Shown here: piece after piece, positions 17,776-25,956 of the stretch
Layout of the letters: each line of letters begins with the position of its first letter
Numbering within the stretch: the stretch's first letter is position 1
Source: Mucilaginibacter saanensis
Lineage (GTDB): Bacteria; Bacteroidota; Bacteroidia; Sphingobacteriales; Sphingobacteriaceae
DNA: 64,000 bases
NCBI RefSeq assembly: GCF_014200575.1
Contig: NZ_JACHBZ010000015.1
Span: 62,001-126,000 of the forward strand
Reading direction: 5' to 3'
Notes under the pieces: model-generated
The model's input: the letters and a program-made list of their open reading frames with translations, nothing else
Databases searched by the model: none
What the model was told of the DNA's origin: nothing
Program-made: the position numbers and the translations under genes

Positions 17776-17779
17776 CACT

Positions 17780-19507
17780 ATGCTAAAGTTGAATAACGGT
17801 GTTTGCCGCACCTTAATTGTTGCACTTAATTTTATTGCTGTTAACGCTTTCGCCCAAAAAGAAAGTTATGTGCAAAGCCTGAATACTCAAAACCGTTGGG
17901 TTGATTCTGTTTATAACCATTTAAGCCGCAGGCAAAAAGTGGCACAATTGCTTTTTGTAAGAGCGCACACCAATAAGGGTAAAGCCTATGAAGACTCTGT
18001 TGCCCGGGTAATTAAGGATGAACAGATTGGCGGCCTGGTGTTTTTTCAGGGCGGCCCCGGCAGGCAGGCTGCATTGGTTAATAAATATCAAAAGCTGGCC
18101 CAGGTACCTTTACTGATATCAATGGATGGCGAATGGGGCCTGGGTATGCGCCTGGATTCAACCATATCCTATCCGTACCAGATGACGCTGGGAGCCATAC
18201 AGGATAACAACCTGATATATAAAATGGGACAGCAGGTAGCTTATGATTTTAAGCGCCTTGGTATCCAGATAAATTTTGGCCCCGATATGGATATTAACAA
18301 TAACCCCAATAATCCGGTAATCAACTACCGCTCCTTTGGCGATAATATGTATAATGTAGCCAAAAAAGGGATAGCCTATTTCAAAGGAATGCAGGATGCC
18401 GGTTTGCTAACCACTGCCAAACATTTTCCCGGGCATGGTGATACAAATGTCGATTCGCATCTTGACCTGCCTTTGCTGCCTTATAGCCGCGCCAGGTTAG
18501 ATTCGCTCGAAGAATATCCCTTTCGTGAGGCTATTAATGCAGGCATCAGCGGTATAATGATAGCGCACATGAACATCCCCGCGCTTGACAGTACTAAGCA
18601 CTTGCCATCAACACTGTCGCGCCCTATTGTTACCGGTATTTTAAAAGATTCATTGCGGTTTAAGGGGCTGGTAGTATCTGACGCCATGGAAATGAAAGGG
18701 GTTACCAAATATTTCCCTAACGGCGAGGCTGATGTAAAAGCGTTTCTGGCCGGTATTGATATTATTGAACTGTCAGAAAACTCCGACCGCGCTATTAAGC
18801 TTATCCGCAGGGCAGTGCGTAAAGGATTGATCAGTCCGGAGGAGTTTCAGGCAAAGGTAAAAAAGATACTGGCCGCCAAATACTGGGCCGGGCTTAACCG
18901 CCGCCAAACTATTTCTCCGGTAAATTTAAGCGAGGATCTTAATCGCCAGGCTGCTAAAGACCTGGTGCAAGAATTAAGCGATGCCTCTGTAACTTTATTA
19001 AAAGGCAATTCGGCTGCGTTAAAACTCAATCCGTTTTTAAAAACAGCCATAGTAAGTATTGGTGTTGATGCGCCTACCGTTTTTCAGCAGGAAATGGCAA
19101 AAAGTTTTCCTAATTGCCGCATATTTATAGTGTCCAAAAATGCTCCGGCTATTGAGGTCAGGAATATCATGAACTGGATTAAACAATATAATCAGGTAAT
19201 AGTGGGTATACATGATACCCGTTTGCGTCCGCAAAGCAAGCTCGACTACAACAGCGATGTACGTTTAATGATAGCCGATCTGGCCTCGAAAAAAGGCACC
19301 GTGATGAGTGTTTTTGCCAATGCCTACACTATTGCCGGTTTGCCCGGTATTGAGAAAAGCAATGCGCTGATGGTGTGTTACCAAATGAACCCCGAGTTGC
19401 AAAAATCGGCAGCCAAAGTAATTGCCGGTACCCTAAAACCTACAGGTAAATTGCCGGTAAGCGTTAATGTATTTTTCCCGACCGGAACAGGGGTAGGGCT
19501 GCAATAG
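17780..19507 (+). CDS. Glycoside hydrolase family 3, beta-N-acetylhexosaminidase (NagZ-type)
   Basis: 575 residues with a signal peptide (to about 26, NAFAQ), so periplasmic or outer-membrane facing. The TIM barrel (about 40-375) carries the NagZ-type motif KHFPGHGDT (214-222), which supplies the His-Asp acid/base loop, and the nucleophile D301 in VVSDAMEMKG. A C-terminal alpha/beta sandwich spans about 390-570. It probably removes GlcNAc from peptidoglycan or glycans. Many Bacteroidota homologues carry an extra C-terminal beta-lactamase-like domain (about 1000 residues in total); this one lacks it. Confidence 0.9.
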   Translation: MLKLNNGVCRTLIVALNFIAVNAFAQKESYVQSLNTQNRWVDSVYNHLSRRQKVAQLLFVRAHTNKGKAYEDSVARVIKDEQIGGLVFFQGGPGRQAALVNKYQKLAQVPLLISMDGEWGLGMRLDSTISYPYQMTLGAIQDNNLIYKMGQQVAYDFKRLGIQINFGPDMDINNNPNNPVINYRSFGDNMYNVAKKGIAYFKGMQDAGLLTTAKHFPGHGDTNVDSHLDLPLLPYSRARLDSLEEYPFREAINAGISGIMIAHMNIPALDSTKHLPSTLSRPIVTGILKDSLRFKGLVVSDAMEMKGVTKYFPNGEADVKAFLAGIDIIELSENSDRAIKLIRRAVRKGLISPEEFQAKVKKILAAKYWAGLNRRQTISPVNLSEDLNRQAAKDLVQELSDASVTLLKGNSAALKLNPFLKTAIVSIGVDAPTVFQQEMAKSFPNCRIFIVSKNAPAIEVRNIMNWIKQYNQVIVGIHDTRLRPQSKLDYNSDVRLMIADLASKKGTVMSVFANAYTIAGLPGIEKSNALMVCYQMNPELQKSAAKVIAGTLKPTGKLPVSVNVFFPTGTGVGLQ

Positions 19508-19579
19508 AGTTTCTCTTTTTGTATTGTTAATTAGGCAATTTGGATGATTTTTATCACAAAATCATTACCTCAACCTTAA

Positions 19580-19610
19580 TTGAACTTCCGCCCGACCTTT
19601 CCTATCTTTA
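19580..19610 (+). promoter_or_regulatory. Possible promoter of the helicase-nuclease gene
   Basis: TTG at 19580-19582, a 20-base spacer and TATCTTTA at 19603-19610, one base off TAnnTTTG. The start codon is 9 bases downstream. Confidence 0.4.
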
Positions 19611-19619
19611 CTCAACAAT

Positions 19620-22600
19620 ATGCAATCGAATCTTCATAAATACAACGATAAATTCCAATCGGCCTTAGCCGGGTTGAATCCCGAGCAACTGGCAGCCGTA
19701 AATAAAATGGACGGCCCCGTGCTGGTAGTAGCCGGACCGGGTACCGGAAAAACGCAGATATTGGCTGCCCGCATCGGTAAAATATTAACAGATACTGATG
19801 CCTTGCCCAGCGAGATACTCTGCCTTACCTATACCGATGCCGGTGCGGTAGCTATGCGTAAGCGCTTGTTTGAATTTATAGGACCCGATGCCTATCGCAT
19901 CAACATATATACCTTTCATGCTTTTTGTAACGAGATTATACAGGAAAACCTGGAGTATTTTGGTAAGCTGAATCTGGAATCGCTGTCTGATCTGGAATCG
20001 GCCATGTTGTTTCGGGAACTGGTTGATGATTTTGATAACGACCATTTGCTGAAGCGTTTTACCGGCGATATTTATTATGATACCAAACGGCTGAAAGACC
20101 TATTCTCGACCATGAAGCGCGAGAACTGGGATGCAGAGCTGATAGAGCGTGCCGTGCAGGAATACCTGGATGATATACCCAACCGCGACGAGTTTATTTA
20201 TAAAAGGGCCAATGCCAAAACCGGCGTAAAAGTAGGCGACCCTAAGCAAAAAGATATTGATGCCGCCCACGAGGTCATGAAAAAGCTGGTGGCCGCCGTG
20301 CGCGAATACAAGAACTACGATGCCAAAATGAAGGCCCGCGGTCGGTATGATTATGATGACATGATTATTTGGGTGCTGAGGGCATTTAGCGATAATGAAG
20401 AAATATTACGTAAGTACCAGGAACGTTACCAGTACATTTTGGTTGATGAGTTTCAGGATACCAGCGGCTCGCAAAACGAGTTGCTGCGATTTTTACTGAA
20501 CTACTGGGATGTGCCCAATGTGTTTGTGGTGGGCGATGATGACCAGTCGATCTTTAAGTTTCAGGGTGCCAATATGAAAAATATCCTTGATTTTGCTAAC
20601 GACTATGTAGATACCTTGCATACGGTAGTACTTAAACATAACTACCGCTCCAATCAGCATATCCTGGATATTTCAAGAGCGCTCATCAATAATAACTTTG
20701 AGCGTTTAACCAGTCAGCTTAAGCTGGATAAAGATCTGCGCGCGTCACATGTCCGCTTTACCGAACTTACCGTTGAACCGGTGATACGCGAGTATGAAAA
20801 CCCTGACCAGGAATTGGTTGATGTATCGGCACAAATAAAAGGATTGATAGATAACGGCACGCCGCCGGGCGAGATAGCTGTGATATACCGTAACCACAGC
20901 CAGGTAGAGGAGATGATCAAGTATCTGGATACGCAAAAAATAGCTGTGAACACCAAACGTAAGATCGATATACTTACCCAGCCCTTTGGCGAAAAGATCA
21001 TTAATATTTTACGTTATCTGGCTATGGAGCTCGATTCGCCGTATAGTGGCGATGAATTACTGTTTGAGATCATGCATTATGATTTTTTTAACATAGCCCC
21101 TATCGAAATTGCCAAGGCCAGCATCGCTGTGTCAAAAGAAAATTATGGTGCCATAAGCGCTAATAAACCCAAAACATCCATCAGGCGTTATATTAGTGAG
21201 ATGAGGCTGCCGGCCCAGCCCGATCTTTTTGATCCGGGCAAAAATGTAGCCATGAAATACCTCATCAATAACATTGATGAATTGCTTCAATCGGCAGTGA
21301 GCAAAACTTTGCAGTCGCTTTTCCAGGATGTGATAGCCAAAATGGGTATCCTGCGTTATATTATGCAGCAAACAGATAAAGGCGGGCACATGCAAATGCT
21401 GACCAGTTTTTTCGATTTCCTGAAAGATGAAAGTCGTAAGAATCCAGAAATTAAACTTGCAGAGCTGATTGCCACTATTGAGCTGATGAAGAAGAACAAC
21501 ATCAGGCTTGATTTGAATCAGGTGATATTTTCTGACAACGGGGTTAATTTTTTAACCGCACACGGCTCCAAGGGCCTGGAGTTTGAGCATGTGTTTTTTA
21601 TAGGCTGTGACAAACGCACCTGGGACAGTAAAGGCCGTAATACAGGTTTTAGCTATCCGGATACCTTAACACAGTCAGCCTCAGATGATATTGCCCAGCG
21701 CGAAGAAGGTCGGCGTTTATTTTATGTGGCCATAACCCGTGCCAAGCAACATCTTAATATATCTTATGCCGGCAAGGATAAAAAATCCAAAGATCAGGAG
21801 GCCAGTCAGTTTGTGGGTGAGATACTGGCCAGTACAGATCTGCAGGTACTTTACCCAAAAGTGACCGAAGAGGTAATGCTTGGTTTTTATGTAACCCAGT
21901 TTAGCGAAGCCGAAAAGCCAAAGGTTGAACTGCTGGATAAAAACTATATTAACCTGCTGCTGCAAAACTACACGCTTTCGGTAACGCATTTAAGTAGTTA
22001 CCTGGATTGTCCGCTGCGGTTCTATTTTCAATGCTTAATAAGGGTACCGTCGGGTAAAAGTCCGTCGGCTACGTTTGGGCAGGCTGTTCACTGGGCGCTT
22101 AACAAAACCTACAGGCTGTTGAAGGAAAACGATAATGAGTTTCTTTCAACCGAGCAGTTTATGAATGAATTTAAATGGTACATGGCCCGAAACCGGGATT
22201 CATTTACCAAAGATGAGTTTAAACTGAGAGTAGCTTATGGCGAAAAAATATTACCGGCCTACTATGAGGAAAATGTAAGCCATTGGAATAAGGTAGCTAT
22301 AACAGAACGCGCTATAAAAAACATTGAAATTGGAGGAGTGCCTATAAAAGGTAACCTGGATAAAATGGAGTTTGATGGCAAACACGTTACCGTGGTTGAT
22401 TATAAAACGGGTAAGTTAAAAAATGCCAAGGATAAACTCCTGCGCCCAACATTTGATGCCCCCCTTGGTGGTGATTACTGGCGACAAGGTGTGTTTTACA
22501 AAATATTGGTTGATCATGACCGCACCAATGACTGGGAAGTAGTAAGTACCGTATTTGATTTTGTAGAACCTGTAAGCGAAGGCCAGTACCACAGCGAAAA

Positions 22601-22787
22601 GTTTGTAATAACCCCGGATGATATGGAAGTAGTAACCGGACAGATCAAAGATACCTACGCCCGTATAATGGCTCATGATTTTAATACCGGTTGCGGTAAA
22701 AAAGAGTGCGACTGGTGCCACTTTGTAAAAAGTAATTTTAAGCAGGCCGAAGAGATACTTAAAACAGTAAGCGAGGAAGAGAATTAG
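19620..22787 (+). CDS. UvrD/RecB-like helicase fused to a PDDEXK Fe-S nuclease
   Basis: 1055 residues. Superfamily 1A motifs are complete: Walker A GPGTGKT (39-45), Ia LTYTDAGAVAMRKRL, II LVDEFQDTSG, III GDDDQSIFKFQGAN, IV HNYRSNQ, V TAHGSKGLEFEHVF and VI FYVAITRAKQHL. From about 770 a RecB-family nuclease follows with VTHLSSYLDCPLRFYFQ, the catalytic VVDYKTGK and a terminal CGKKECDWCHF. One Cys before the nuclease core plus three at the end match the 4Fe-4S staple of AddB-like nucleases. It probably resects DNA ends during repair and is a single-chain alternative to RecBCD/AddAB. No partner subunit lies adjacent. Confidence 0.92.
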   Translation: MQSNLHKYNDKFQSALAGLNPEQLAAVNKMDGPVLVVAGPGTGKTQILAARIGKILTDTDALPSEILCLTYTDAGAVAMRKRLFEFIGPDAYRINIYTFHAFCNEIIQENLEYFGKLNLESLSDLESAMLFRELVDDFDNDHLLKRFTGDIYYDTKRLKDLFSTMKRENWDAELIERAVQEYLDDIPNRDEFIYKRANAKTGVKVGDPKQKDIDAAHEVMKKLVAAVREYKNYDAKMKARGRYDYDDMIIWVLRAFSDNEEILRKYQERYQYILVDEFQDTSGSQNELLRFLLNYWDVPNVFVVGDDDQSIFKFQGANMKNILDFANDYVDTLHTVVLKHNYRSNQHILDISRALINNNFERLTSQLKLDKDLRASHVRFTELTVEPVIREYENPDQELVDVSAQIKGLIDNGTPPGEIAVIYRNHSQVEEMIKYLDTQKIAVNTKRKIDILTQPFGEKIINILRYLAMELDSPYSGDELLFEIMHYDFFNIAPIEIAKASIAVSKENYGAISANKPKTSIRRYISEMRLPAQPDLFDPGKNVAMKYLINNIDELLQSAVSKTLQSLFQDVIAKMGILRYIMQQTDKGGHMQMLTSFFDFLKDESRKNPEIKLAELIATIELMKKNNIRLDLNQVIFSDNGVNFLTAHGSKGLEFEHVFFIGCDKRTWDSKGRNTGFSYPDTLTQSASDDIAQREEGRRLFYVAITRAKQHLNISYAGKDKKSKDQEASQFVGEILASTDLQVLYPKVTEEVMLGFYVTQFSEAEKPKVELLDKNYINLLLQNYTLSVTHLSSYLDCPLRFYFQCLIRVPSGKSPSATFGQAVHWALNKTYRLLKENDNEFLSTEQFMNEFKWYMARNRDSFTKDEFKLRVAYGEKILPAYYEENVSHWNKVAITERAIKNIEIGGVPIKGNLDKMEFDGKHVTVVDYKTGKLKNAKDKLLRPTFDAPLGGDYWRQGVFYKILVDHDRTNDWEVVSTVFDFVEPVSEGQYHSEKFVITPDDMEVVTGQIKDTYARIMAHDFNTGCGKKECDWCHFVKSNFKQAEEILKTVSEEEN

Positions 22788-22795
22788 GACTTACA

Positions 22796-22878
22796 TAGAG
22801 ACGCATATTTGTGTCTTCTGTTATACAAGAAAACAAAATAAGATTTAATTTAATAGGAGACACAGATATGTGTCTTTG
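22796..22878. repeat. Two REP-like hairpin repeats upstream of the transposase relic
   Basis: Type A at 22796-22818 (AGACGCATATTTGTGTCT, stem with one G-U) and type B at 22857-22878 (AGACACAGATATGTGTCT, 7-bp perfect stem and 4-base loop). Both types recur in three tandem pairs at 23471-23706. They are short intergenic palindromes of the kind mobilised by RAYT transposases. Confidence 0.75.
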
Positions 22879-22913
22879 CACAACAACGTGCCTTCTAATA
22901 TAGAGTCAACAGA

Positions 22914-23458
22914 ATGGAAGATAAATTTCAAAATAGATATAGCATATCCTCGCCGAGATTAGCAGGTTGGGATTATGGAGCACATGGATTATATTTTGTA
23001 ACTATCTGCACAAAAGACCGTATTCCATATTTTGGTGAAATTACTCAATCTGATTTGCCAGACACCGCACTCTTACAGCAAACTGATATCGCTATTATAG
23101 CGCATAACAATTTGCTGTAAGAGTGCCTGAGTTTTATTCCTATATTAAAGTGGACGATTTTATTATCATGCCAGATCATATACATGCTATATTATTCATT
23201 GATAAACCAGGTAAAACTTCATGGGAGGTTAATAAATTCGGAGTTCAAAGAGATAACTTGGCAGCTGTTTTACGTGGATATAAGGCATCAGTTAAAAAGT
23301 ATGCTCTTGGTAATAACATAGAATTTTCCTGGCAACCGAAGTATTACGATCGGGTAATAAGAAATGAGAAGGAGTAAAATAACATTCGGGAATACATTTA
23401 TAATAACCCTGTTAATTGGCTTTTAAATAGAGATGGATTTGAAAATTTATATTTATAA
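22914..23458 (+). pseudogene. REP-associated tyrosine transposase (RAYT, Y1/HUH family), broken
   Basis: The three pieces add to about 178 codons, the usual RAYT length. Piece one (22914-23120) has RLAGWDYGAHGLYFVTICTKDR; piece two (23123-23374) has the HUH motif DDFIIMPDHIHAILF and the tyrosine segment FSWQPKYYDRVIRNEKE; the last piece after a nonsense TAA (23375-23377) reads NNIREYIYNNPVNWLL. A frameshift with stop at about 23118 lies inside a 16-bp inverted repeat. The enzyme normally nicks single-stranded REP hairpins to spread them. Hairpin repeats on both sides support the family call. It is very likely inactive. Confidence 0.85.
23067..23126. repeat. 16-bp perfect inverted repeat inside the RAYT relic
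   Basis: GCACTCTTACAGCAAA (23067-23082) is repeated as its exact complement at 23111-23126. A smaller palindrome CGCTATTATAGCG is nested between. The right arm supplies the TAA that ends the first reading frame, so the repeat coincides with the break. Confidence 0.9.
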
Positions 23459-23470
23459 AATATGATTAAT

Positions 23471-23706
23471 AGGAGACACAAGTATGTGTCTCTACAAGAG
23501 CGATGACGTAGAGATGCATATTTGCATCTCCCAATATGCAGGTCAAGCATAATGCAGAGAGACACAAGTATGCGCTTCTACAAAAGTGATGACGCAGAAA
23601 CGCATATTTGCGTCTACCAATACATAGTTCAAACATAAAGCATAGAGACACAAGTATCTGTCTTTATAAAAACAATGACGTAGAGACGCATATTTGCGTC
23701 TTCCAA
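23471..23706. repeat. Three tandem B-A pairs of REP-like hairpins, period about 86 bp
   Basis: Type B units (AGACACAAGTATGTGTCT and variants) at 23471-23495, 23557-23581 and 23641-23667 alternate with type A units (AGACGCATATTTGCGTCT and variants) at 23505-23534, 23591-23620 and 23678-23706. Successive pairs are about 86 bp apart and the linkers are also alike, so whole pairs were duplicated in tandem. Several changes are compensated in both stem arms (for example ATGCAT...GCATCT), as expected for selected hairpins. The array ends 21 bases before the M28 peptidase start. Confidence 0.85.
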
Positions 23707-23727
23707 CATACACGACAAATTAACACC

Positions 23728-25074
23728 ATGAAATATCTAAAGCTATTTATCCTCTTTTTGTTAACCCTGCCCGCATCGGCACAAACAGTTATTAAACAGG
23801 ATGCCGGAATAAAACAGATGGTTGAAGAGGTATCGTCCAAAAATATCGAAGCCACTATTCGTAAATTGGTAAGTTTTAAAAGCCGGCACACGCTGAGCGA
23901 CACCACGAGCAAAACCACTGGCAGCGGAGCTGCCCGTAATTGGATCAAGGCCGAGATGGAAAAATATGCAAGCGCATCAGGTGGACGGATGACGGTTCAG
24001 TTTGACACTTTTACACAGCCAAAGGGAGTGCGTATTGATAAACCTGTAAAGCTTAAAAACGTACTGGCCATATTAAAGGGCACCGACCCTACGGATACAC
24101 GGGTGTACCTGGTATCCGGACATTATGATTCACGGATAAATGATGTGATGGATGCTAACGGTGTTGAACCGGGTGCTAATGATGATGCATCGGGCACTGC
24201 TTTGTCAATGGAGCTGGCTCGGGTAATGGCTAAAAAATCATTTCCGGCTACTATTATTTTTATGACGGTAGTGGGCGAGGAGCAAGGGTTGTATGGCTCC
24301 ACCAACGTTGCCAAACGTGCAAAAGCCGAGGGCTGGAATGTGGACGCCATGCTTAATAACGACATTGTGGGCAATACCCACGGTATGGAAACCGACCTGA
24401 AAGATAACCGTAGCGTACGCGTTTTTAGCGATGGTGTACCAACTGATGCTACGGATAAGCAGGTAGCTGCACTGAAAGCATTAGGAGGCGAAAATGACAG
24501 TCCATCGCGCGAGCTGGCCCGTTATACTAAAGAGATTGGCGAGCGTTATGTTGATCAGTTGGATGTAAAACTCATTTATCGCCGTGACCGCTATCTGCGT
24601 GGTGGCGATCATTTACCATTTCTGGAGCAGGGTTTTACAGCAGTACGGTTTACCGAAATGAATGAGGATTTTAATCGTCAGCATCAGAATATCCGTACAG
24701 AAAACGGGGTTGACTATGGCGATCTACCCGATTTTGTTGATTTTAATTATGTGCAAAAAGTTAGTCGTTTAAATCTTTCGGTATTAGCTAACCTGGCATC
24801 TGCCCCTGCCGAACCACAAAAAGTAGGCATTATAACCAGCGATCTTACCAACAAGACAAAGCTCACCTGGGAGGCCCCGGCAACGGGTAAAAAGCCAGCC
24901 GGTTATTATGTATTAATGCGCGAAACCACAAGCCCTTACTGGGAACGTAAGTTTTACGTAACCGATACTACTACCACGCTGGCCTACTCCAAAGACAATT
25001 ATTTTTTTGCCGTGCAGTCTGTTGATGCCGACGGGCATGAGAGTTTGCCGGTGTTTCCTAAACCGATCAGGTAG
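23728..25074 (+). CDS. Secreted M28-family metallopeptidase
   Basis: 448 residues from MKYLKLFILFLLTLPASAQ, a clear signal peptide; an upstream in-frame Met at 23608 lies in the REP array and is rejected. The two-zinc M28 core shows VSGHYDSR, PGANDDASGTALSMELARVM, VVGEEQGLYGS and MLNNDIVGN, with the later RGGDHLPFLEQGFTAVRFTE. A fibronectin-III-like tail (about 355-445) ends the protein. It is probably a periplasmic or surface aminopeptidase. The preceding hairpin array may shape its mRNA leader. Confidence 0.92.
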   Translation: MKYLKLFILFLLTLPASAQTVIKQDAGIKQMVEEVSSKNIEATIRKLVSFKSRHTLSDTTSKTTGSGAARNWIKAEMEKYASASGGRMTVQFDTFTQPKGVRIDKPVKLKNVLAILKGTDPTDTRVYLVSGHYDSRINDVMDANGVEPGANDDASGTALSMELARVMAKKSFPATIIFMTVVGEEQGLYGSTNVAKRAKAEGWNVDAMLNNDIVGNTHGMETDLKDNRSVRVFSDGVPTDATDKQVAALKALGGENDSPSRELARYTKEIGERYVDQLDVKLIYRRDRYLRGGDHLPFLEQGFTAVRFTEMNEDFNRQHQNIRTENGVDYGDLPDFVDFNYVQKVSRLNLSVLANLASAPAEPQKVGIITSDLTNKTKLTWEAPATGKKPAGYYVLMRETTSPYWERKFYVTDTTTTLAYSKDNYFFAVQSVDADGHESLPVFPKPIR

Positions 25075-25079
25075 GTAGT

Positions 25080-25221
25080 TGCCTCATCCCCAGTTCTCTC
25101 CAAAGGAGAGGGAGCTAAGTGCCTTAATTGTCATTTCGATATGAGGAACGAGTGAGAAATAATTTTGATTATTTAACATACAATTCAAGTCCTCTTCTTT
25201 GGAGAGGGTTGGGTGAGGCAA
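25080..25221. repeat. Composite intergenic inverted-repeat element (GGAGAGGG...GGGTGAGGC type)
   Basis: The left end TGCCTCATCCCCAG with TCTCTCCAAAGGAGAG is an imperfect inverted copy of the right end CTCTTCTTTGGAGAGGG with TTGGGTGAGGCA. The interior has GTCATTTCGATATGAGGAAC, a word family also seen at 25822. The roughly 140-bp structure looks like a small non-autonomous element. A further copy of the end sequence lies at 25762-25798. Confidence 0.6.
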
Positions 25222-25241
25222 ATTTTTATTAGTTTTGTATT

Positions 25242-25385
25242 ATGTATTTCTTTAGAAAAAAAGATCCCAACAGGCCAACAAATTTCAACTTGAGGGCAAT
25301 GCATATTATTAATGCCATTGCCATTATCATGTTTTTGGCGGGTATTATTTATAAGCTGATACAAGTGTTCATATTTAAAAAATGA
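25242..25385 (+). CDS. Small membrane protein, DUF6728-like
   Basis: 47 residues. A basic head (MYFFRKKDPNRPTNFNLR) precedes one membrane helix (about 20-42). I believe it matches the short DUF6728 family of Bacteroidota from the KKDPNRPTNFNLR word, recalled rather than searched. The stop codon overlaps the RidA start (ATGA at 25382-25385), strong evidence that it is translated. Function unknown. Confidence 0.7.
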   Translation: MYFFRKKDPNRPTNFNLRAMHIINAIAIIMFLAGIIYKLIQVFIFKK

Positions 25386-25759
25386 TGACAATAATAAACA
25401 CCAATAACGCACCTGCCCCAATAGGGCCATACAGCCAGGCTACTGTAGCCGGCAACTTTGTATTTGTATCTGGCCAGATACCGCTTAACCCGGCAACCGG
25501 CGAACTGGTAACAACCGGTATTACCGATGAAGCAGTAATGGTGATGGAAAACATCAAAGCCATTTTAACCGAAGCTGGTATAGGGTTTGAGAATATTGTA
25601 AAAACAAGTATATTTTTAACCGACCTGGGCAATTTTGGACAGGTGAACGATATATACGGAAAATACTTTACCGCCAACTTCCCGGCCCGCGAAACTGTAC
25701 AGGTATCTGCTTTACCAAAAGGTGTAAACGTAGAAATATCGGTAATTGCAGTAAAATAA
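25382..25759 (+). CDS. ridA: RidA family enamine/imine deaminase
   Basis: 125 residues, family length. APAPIGPYSQATVAGNFVFVSGQIPLNP is the N-terminal signature, NIVKTSIFLTDLGNF the central strand, and FPARETVQVSALPKGVNVEISVIA carries the catalytic arginine and terminal glutamate. RidA trimers hydrolyse 2-aminoacrylate and related imines made by PLP enzymes. Two Met codons begin the frame (25382, 25385); the first overlaps the stop of the small membrane protein. Both genes are probably co-expressed. Confidence 0.95.
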   Translation: MMTIINTNNAPAPIGPYSQATVAGNFVFVSGQIPLNPATGELVTTGITDEAVMVMENIKAILTEAGIGFENIVKTSIFLTDLGNFGQVNDIYGKYFTANFPARETVQVSALPKGVNVEISVIAVK

Positions 25760-25761
25760 AA

Positions 25762-25934
25762 GCCTCATTCCCCCTCTCCTTTGGGAGTGGCGGGTGAATA
25801 AAACAAAACATAAACCACGCGTCATTGCGAGGAACAAAGCAATCTCGATACTGTACAGAGCGGGTAGAAAAGTTTAGGACTCCTATGGCCGACTTGCCTG
25901 TGTAAAAATTGCTTCGTTCCTCGCCACGGCAATG
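25762..25934. repeat. Two dispersed repeats between ridA and recG
   Basis: 25762-25798 carries CCTCATTCCCCCTCTCCTTT...GGCGGGTGAA, a single end of the element seen at 25080-25221. At 25822-25846 CATTGCGAGGAACAAAGCAATCTC forms an imperfect inverted pair with AAATTGCTTCGTTCCTCGCC...GGCAATG at 25905-25933. No coding frame is supported in this 197-base gap. Confidence 0.6.
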
Positions 25935-25956
25935 GGTACAATATTGAGTTTAATCT

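Noticed and set aside
22788..23727. CRISPR array
   Set aside because: Repeats are palindromic hairpins of two kinds with similar linkers, not identical repeats with unique spacers, and no cas gene is near.
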